This document shows, in pieces, positions 58,798 through 64,000 of a stretch of DNA of 64,000 nucleotides. The notes under the pieces are model-generated. The model made no database searches. It worked only from the letters and a program-made list of their open reading frames with translations, and had not been told where the DNA came from. The stretch is from Antilocapra americana (Eukaryota; Chordata; Mammalia; Artiodactyla; Antilocapridae). The stretch spans positions 15,466,861 through 15,530,860 of the forward strand of contig ML664161.1 of assembly GCA_007570785.1 (NCBI GenBank). Reading direction: 5' to 3'. Every line of letters begins with the position of its first letter. The first letter of the stretch is position 1. The position numbers were made by a program, and so were the translations under genes.

Positions 58798-61534
58798 GGC
58801 TTCTCTCTGAACTAAAATGGACTGGAATGGGTGAATTTAACCCAGATGACCATTATATCTACTACTGTGGGCAAAAATCCCTTAGAAGAAAGGGAGTAGC
58901 CATCATAGTCAACAAAAGAGTCTGAAATGTAGTACTTGAATGCAGTCTCAAAAATGACAGAATGATCTCTGTTCATTTCCAAGGCAAACCATTCAATATC
59001 ACAGTAATCCAAGTCTATGTCCCATCCAGTAATGCTAAGGAAGCTGAAGTTGAATGGTTCTATGAAGATCTACAAGACCTTCTAGAACTAACATCCCCAA
59101 AAAAGATGTCCTTTTCATTATAGGGGACTGGAATGCAAAAGTAAGAAGTCACGAAATACCTGGAGTAACAGGCAAATTTGGCCTTGGAGTACATAATGAA
59201 GCAGGGCAAAGGTCAACAGTTTTCCCAAGAGAATGCACTGGTCATAGCAACCTCTTCCAACAATGCAAGAGAAGACTCTACACATGGACATCACAAGATG
59301 GTCAATACCAAAATCAGATTGACTATATTCCTTGCACCAAAGATGGAGAAGCTCTATATAGTCAGCAAAAACAAGACTGGGAGCTGAGTATGGCTCAGAT
59401 CATGAATTTCTTATTGCCAAATTCAGACTTAAGCTGAAGAAAGTAGGGAAAACCACTAGACCATTCAGGTATGACCTAAGTCAAATCCTTTACAATTACA
59501 CAGTGGAAGTGAAAAATAGATTTAAGGGATTAGATTTGATAGACAGAGTACCTGAAGAACTACGGCTGGAGGTTCATGACACTGTACAAGAGGCAGTGAT
59601 CAAGACCATCCCCAAGAAAAAGAAATGCAAAAAGGCAAAACAGTTGTCTGAGGAGGCCTTACAAATAGCTGAGAAAAGGAGAGAAGCTGAAGGCAAAGGA
59701 AAAAAGAAAAGGTATACTCATTTGAATGCAGAGTGCCAAAGAATAGAAAGGAGAGATAAGAGAGCCTTCCTCAGTGATCAGTGCAAAGAAATAGAGGAAA
59801 ACAATAGAATGGGAAAGACTACAGATCTCTTCAAGAAAATTAGTGACACCAAAGCAACATTTCATGCAAAGATGGGCACAATAAAAGAAATGGTATGGAC
59901 CTAACAGAAGCAGAAGATATTAAGAAGAGGTGGCAAGAATACACAGAAAAACTATTCAAAAAGATCTGAATGACCCAGATAACCACTATGGTGTGATCAC
60001 TCACCTAGAGCCAGACATCCTGAAATGCAAAGTCAAGTGGGCCTTAGGAAGCATTATTACAGACAAAGCTAGTGGAGGTGATGGATTCCAGTTGAGCTAT
60101 TTCAAATCTTAAAAGATGATGCTGTAAGAGTGCTGAGCTCAATATGCCAGCAAATTTGGAAAACTCAGCAATGGCCACAGGACTGGAAAATGTCAGTTTT
60201 CATTCCAATCCCAAAGAGAGGCAATGCCAAAGAATGCTCAAACTACCGCACAACCACACTCATCTCACATGCTAGTAAACTAATGCTCAAAATTCTCCAA
60301 GCCAGGCTTCAACAGGACATGAACTGTGAGCTTCCAGATGTTCAAGCTGATTTTAGAAAAGGCAGAGGAACCAGAGGTCAAATTGCCAACATCTGCTGGA
60401 TCATCGAAAAAGCAAGAGAATTCCAGAAAAACATCTATTTATGTTTTTGTGACTATGCCAAAGCCTCTGACTGTGTGGATCACAATAAACTGTGGGAAAT
60501 TCTTTGAGAGATGGGAATATCAGTCCACTTGACCTGCCTCTTGAGAAATCTGTATGCAGGTCAGGAAGCAACAGTTAGAACTGGACATGGAACAAAAGAC
60601 TGGTTCCAAATCATGAAAGGACTACATCAAGGCTATATATTGTCACACTGTTTATTTAACATATATGCAGAATATATCATGAGAAATGCTGGGCTGGATG
60701 AAGCACAAGCTGGAATAAAGATTGCCAGGAGAAATATCAATAACCTCAGATATGCAGATGACACCACCCTTATGGCAGAAAGCGAAGAAGAACTAAAGAG
60801 CTTCTTGATGCAAGTGAAAGAGGAGAGTGAAAAAGTTGGCCTAAAACTCAACATTCAGAAAACTAAGGTCATGGCATCTGGTCCTGTCACTTCATGGCAA
60901 ATAGACAGGAAACAATGGAAACAGTGACAGACTTTATTTCTTTGGGCTCCAAAATCACTGCAGATGGTGACTGCAGCCATGAAATTAAAAGACACTTACT
61001 CCTTGGAAGAAAAGTTATGACCAACCTAGAGAGCATATTAAAAAGCAGAAACATTACCTTGCCAACAAATGTCCATCTAGTCAAGGCTATGGTTTTTCCA
61101 GCAGTCCTATGGGGATGTGAGAGTTGGACTATAAAGAAAGCTGAGCACAGAATTGATGTTTTTGAACTGTGGTGTTGAAGAAGAGTCTTGAGAGTCCCTT
61201 GGACTTCAAGGTGATCCAACCAGTCCATCCTAAAGGAAAGCAGTCCTGAATATTCTTTAGAACAAATGAAGCCAAAGCTGAAGCTCCAATACTCTGGCCA
61301 CTTGATGGGAAGAACTGACTCATTTGAAACGACCCTGATTCAGGGAAAGACTGAAGGCGAGAGGTGAAGGGGATGACAGAGGATGAGATGGTTGGATGGC
61401 ATCACTGATTCAATGGACATGAATTTGAGTAAGCTCTGGGAGTTGGTGATGGACAGGGAAGCCTGGCGTGCTGCAGTCCGTGGGGTCGCAAAGAGTCGGA
61501 CACAACTGAGCGATTGAACTGAGCTGAACTGAGG
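58798..61534 (+). mobile_element. BovB (RTE) LINE, 2.7 kb, nearly complete ORF2 region
   Basis: The longest BovB here. It covers the APE-type endonuclease, linker, reverse transcriptase, C-terminal region and 3' tail ('gaactgagctgaactga'). Only the 5' end (a few hundred bp, judged against an approximately 3.2-kb full-length element) is missing. It is inserted inside a SINE, with an 11-14 bp target duplication. The coding region is broken; see the pseudogene entry. Confidence 0.96.
58830..61180 (+). pseudogene. BovB ORF2 pseudogene (endonuclease + reverse transcriptase)
   Basis: In its active state this protein nicks DNA and reverse-transcribes BovB RNA at the nick (target-primed reverse transcription), and BovB machinery is thought to mobilise Bov-tA and BOV-A2 SINEs. 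Seen here: an endonuclease region with GDWNAKV (about 59123-59143, frame 2) and the catalytic SDH in GSDHE (about 59392-59406, frame 1), so a frameshift lies between them. Then come a basic linker (59503-59904) with KKKKCKK and KGKKKR, a frameshifted segment (59930-60112) with KASGGDGF, and the reverse transcriptase (60130-60927). The last contains DYAKASDCVDH (motif A, with Phe to Ser) and an intact YADD (60751-60762). A TGA at 60505 interrupts it, a frameshift follows near 60925, and a stop ends the C-terminal part at about 61176. The reading frame changes several times, so no functional product is possible. Confidence 0.93.
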
Positions 61535-61652
61535 CTCCTCTGACCACGCGACTCTCTAGGCAAGACTACTGGAGTGGGCTGCCATTCCCTTTTCCGGAGG
61601 ATTTTCTCGACCCAGCCAGATTCCTTAGCATTGAGCCACCAGAGAAGCCCAA
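61535..61652 (-). mobile_element. Bov-A-type SINE, right half of split copy
   Basis: 'aggctcctctgaccacgcga', 'ctactggagtgggctgccat', 'ggattttctcgacccag' and 'gagccaccagagaagccc'. It continues the antisense SINE interrupted at 58797. Part of the head between 'cgacccag' and 'ccagattcctt' is deleted. Confidence 0.88.
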
Positions 61653-61914
61653 CTGGTCACTGGCAATTGATCCAACTTTAATCTCCTCTTCTGAGAGGTA
61701 AGGGGGATAAGTCTGAAATTTCCCAACCTCTAATGGAAGAGTTGGCAACCAGTCCCTATCCTTAGGTGTATGCCAAAAGTCACCTCATTAACATAACAAA
61801 AGACACTTTACTACTCTGTCACTTAGGAAATTCCTGGGGTTTAGGAGTTCAGTGCCAGAGAGGAAGAAGTTCAAATATCTACTTTATATTACAAATCACA
61901 ATATCACACAAGAC

Positions 61915-62116
61915 TAGTCAGAAACAGAATGAAAAGCACTGCAGGAGGCATGGATTTTAAAAGGTCAAGAAGCTTTACCCTCAGGATACCTGCTTTGCCA
62001 TTTTACTTCTCTAAATGGAGCTCTACCTTTACTAGGGAGAGACAGTGAGCATGTATTAATATTTCTCAGGCAGTAGTTCTGCATTTTTTCCTCATTTATC
62101 CCACTGACCTGTGTCT
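61915..62116. other. unique sequence
   Basis: No gene or named repeat. Confidence 0.45.
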
Positions 62117-62221
62117 TGGTGGTGGTTTAGTTGCTAAGTCATGTCCAACTCTGCAACCTCATGGTCTGTAGCCTGCCAGTCTCCTCTGTCCATGGAAATT
62201 CTCAGGCAAGAATACTGGAAT
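62117..62221 (-). mobile_element. Bov-A SINE fragment
   Basis: 'gtggtggtttagttgctaag', 'tcatgtccaactctgcaacc', 'ctcctctgtccatggaaatt', 'ctcaggcaagaatactgga' is a truncated antisense Bov-A monomer without the tRNA-like head. Confidence 0.9.
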
Positions 62222-63074
62222 CCCCCTCATATAAACAAGGAGAATAATAAAAGGGTCCAATCTCTAGCTCACAGAGCAAATAAAAAACTAACCCAGACTC
62301 ATCAAATTCAGTGTTTCTAATTTTCACACATTTATTTTCACACAAGTGAAGCCTGAAAGGGAAGGACGCCCAATGATGTACTAAAATTGAATAGCAAAAT
62401 GACAGCAATATCCAAAGTTTCCCATTGGGACTCTCTAATGTTCAAAGTAAAACAAACCCAACACCACCACCAATCCTTTCCCTAAGGAAGCAATGGTTAC
62501 ATTAAACAGACATGCAGGAAAATGTTGAAATGTAGCCTGCCACTTAAAGTGCAAAGCCTCCTTCAGTTTTCCAAATTCACCTTCCTTAATTGACCTTATC
62601 AATTTAGCTTTTCACCCTTGGCATTTGTGGCCTCTAATGTATTTTGAATGCCTTGGAACCATTTGAGTTTTTAACATTATTTTCCCATTACAGAATATAT
62701 CATGTAAATGCATTTTCAGGTTCACTACAAGTATAGAAAGCTTGAATGGCTTAATGAAAGTATATTTTATCATGTCTTGCATTTGTCCTTGAATATCCGC
62801 TTCTTTTATCAGCTCACGGAGAAATGGAAAAGACCAGGACCTCCTTGCTGCAGGTAGTGGTAGGGTCTGACCCATCAGAAGGCCTGCAAGATGGTGCAGT
62901 TTATGCAAGGCATGAGACCCAGTATGTAGTGAAAATAATAACTATGGGGAGAGGCAACAAGTACAACCAGGATATCCCAAAATGTGAACAGAGTATGTGA
63001 ATTACAAATCCATGGTTAGTGATGATACTTTGAAGTCCAGGCAGGAAGGCAGAAAGTACAGAAACATTTGATTT
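62222..63074. other. unique sequence
   Basis: No gene. The antisense frame 62612-62908 lacks family features. Confidence 0.5.
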
Positions 63075-63400
63075 GGTAAAAAAGGTGATTCTCCCCAAAT
63101 TAATCCAAAAATTCAGAGAAATTGCCATCAAAACCCTAAGATTTTTAAAATATAAATTTAGCAAGCTGCTTCTGAGCTTTATCTTGAAGGATAAATACCA
63201 AAGAATAAATAGCCAAGACATGTTTGGTGGGGAAAAAATAATGCGCTAGTCCTCTCACATATAAAAATATTCCATTTATTGACGCCAGAATGAGAAAATT
63301 ACATAAATGGACTAATGTACAATTTAGAAACAGATCCATGTATTATATAACATTAGTCTCTGATAAATTGGCATTTAACAGAAAAACATCTGTCTGTAAC
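63075..63400 (+). mobile_element. L1 ORF2 relic, sense
   Basis: 'ctccccaaattaatccaaaa' and 'cagagaaattgccatcaaaa', then 'agcaagctgcttctgagctt' and 'gataaataccaaagaataaa', match the C-terminal coding part of mammalian L1 ORF2. Stops are frequent. Confidence 0.75.
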
Positions 63401-63500
63401 TCACTGGGTAGGTCATACAATTTATTTTCCAAATCAGGACAATTTGAGAGTGAAAGTAAGTATCAATGAGACGCTGGGACGACCACCAAACATTGGACTA

Positions 63501-63683
63501 GTGAAAGTCACTCAGTCATGTCTGACTCTTTGCAACCCTATGGATTGTCCACGGAATTCTCCAGCCAGAATACCAGAGTGGGTAGCCTTTCCCTTCTCCA
63601 AGGGATCTTCCCAACCCAGGGATCAAACCCAGGTCTCCCACAATGCAGGCGATTCTTTACCAGCTGAACCACAAGGGAAGGCC
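63501..63683 (-). mobile_element. Bov-tA SINE
   Basis: 'gtgaaagtcactcagtcatg', 'gggatcaaacccaggtctcc', 'ctgaaccacaagggaaggcc'. A short deletion removes the 'gccaggctcctctgtcc' part. Confidence 0.95.
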
Positions 63684-64000
63684 TTTGTGGACTGGACAGC
63701 CCTATGCCAATCCAGACACATGGTTATGGAGTTAAAGCTGTCCCTGCATAATTATTAATAGCTCCACAATTCATACTCAAAGGTGTTCCAATTTGGACAG
63801 TAAATCCTATGGTTGCTCTAGTAATAGGGTCCTGGTCACCAGGCAGGTATTCAAGAACCAAGCTCCAGACTCTGAAAGAAGCTATGACAAGAAGAAAGCA
63901 AGTCACCAGTTCACATTACTGGAACAAATCATAATATTTAGGTTATATCTATGGGAACTGGGAGAGAGCAATCAAGGCAGAATCCTAGTTTTGATGACAG
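63684..64000. other. unique sequence to window end
   Basis: No gene or named repeat. Confidence 0.45.

Larger units (their letters stand above)
58110..61914 (+). mobile_element. old LTR, split by nested SINE and BovB
   Basis: Left part (about 58110-58732): 'gattttatctacctggagat', 'gcattcacaagcctgtgctt', 'ctcctctttggcaactcgta', 'aggacaaggtatgcagaaag', 'cattacatcagtgtgattga'. Right part (61653-61914): 'tcctctaatggaagagttgg'-like text, 'aaaagtcacctcattaacat', 'aacaaaagacactttactac', 'acttaggaaattcctggggt', ending 'aaatcacaatatcaca'. These are consecutive pieces of a known old mammalian LTR whose subfamily I cannot name. No retroviral genes accompany it. Confidence 0.72.

Noticed and set aside
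59503..60927. Series of frames with clear reverse transcriptase similarity that could be taken for a host gene
   Set aside because: They are pieces of BovB ORF2 separated by stops and frameshifts, in a known retrotransposon with its 3' tail.
1..64000. CRISPR-like spaced repeats, operons, phage or plasmid features
   Set aside because: The spaced similar sequences are dispersed SINEs and LINEs of differing spacing and strand. Composition and repeats are those of a mammalian nuclear genome.

Overview
The window is nuclear DNA of a ruminant (pecoran artiodactyl: cattle, sheep, goat, deer or a relative). The evidence is its interspersed repeats. There are many Bov-tA and BOV-A2 SINEs, six BovB (RTE-type) LINE insertions, and one young 5'-truncated ruminant L1, on a background of older mammalian repeats (MIR, L2, L1M, MER5A-, MER20- and Tigger-like DNA transposons, MLT1-like and other LTRs). 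The species cannot be fixed from the sequence.

I find no functional protein-coding gene and no recognisable RNA gene. Every open reading frame is short. Those with recognisable protein similarity are broken pieces of BovB ORF2 (endonuclease and reverse transcriptase); the rest are repeats read through, or chance. The window reads as intergenic or deep-intronic sequence, AT-rich and without CpG islands. A short or poorly conserved exon, a lncRNA or an enhancer could be present and would not be visible by eye.

Layout. 1-12 kb: mostly unique AT-rich sequence, two BovB 3' fragments (2455-3031, 3593-4416), three Bov-tA SINEs and scattered MIRs. 12-20 kb: a MIR/L2-rich stretch with a MER5A-like element, AC microsatellites, and a 111-bp local duplication (17723-17833 and 18621-18731). 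21.2-25 kb: a long antisense L1M carrying three later SINE insertions, each with a perfect target-site duplication. 25.5-32 kb: an L2 split by an MLT1-like LTR, a young antisense L1 with a 16-bp target duplication, an AC microsatellite broken by a 10-N gap, a MER20-like element and a Tigger-like relic. 32-45 kb: unique sequence with L2, MIR and SINEs, including an L2 split by a BOV-A2 dimer and a 31-bp micro-SINE. 46-54 kb: a BovB 3' half and a long antisense L2 that takes in two SINEs. 55-62 kb: a pyrimidine-rich tract, a 1.3-kb BovB, then a nested stack in which an old LTR is split by a SINE and the SINE is split by a 2.7-kb BovB. 62-64 kb: unique sequence, an L1 ORF2 relic and a SINE.

Nothing here acts as a gene system. 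The interest lies in the record of insertions, which gives a relative order (DNA transposons, L2, MIR and LTRs first, then L1M, then BovB and SINEs, then the ruminant L1), and in a few local rearrangements. Repeat family names come from recognising consensus wording; no alignment was run, and the ends of old elements are approximate.
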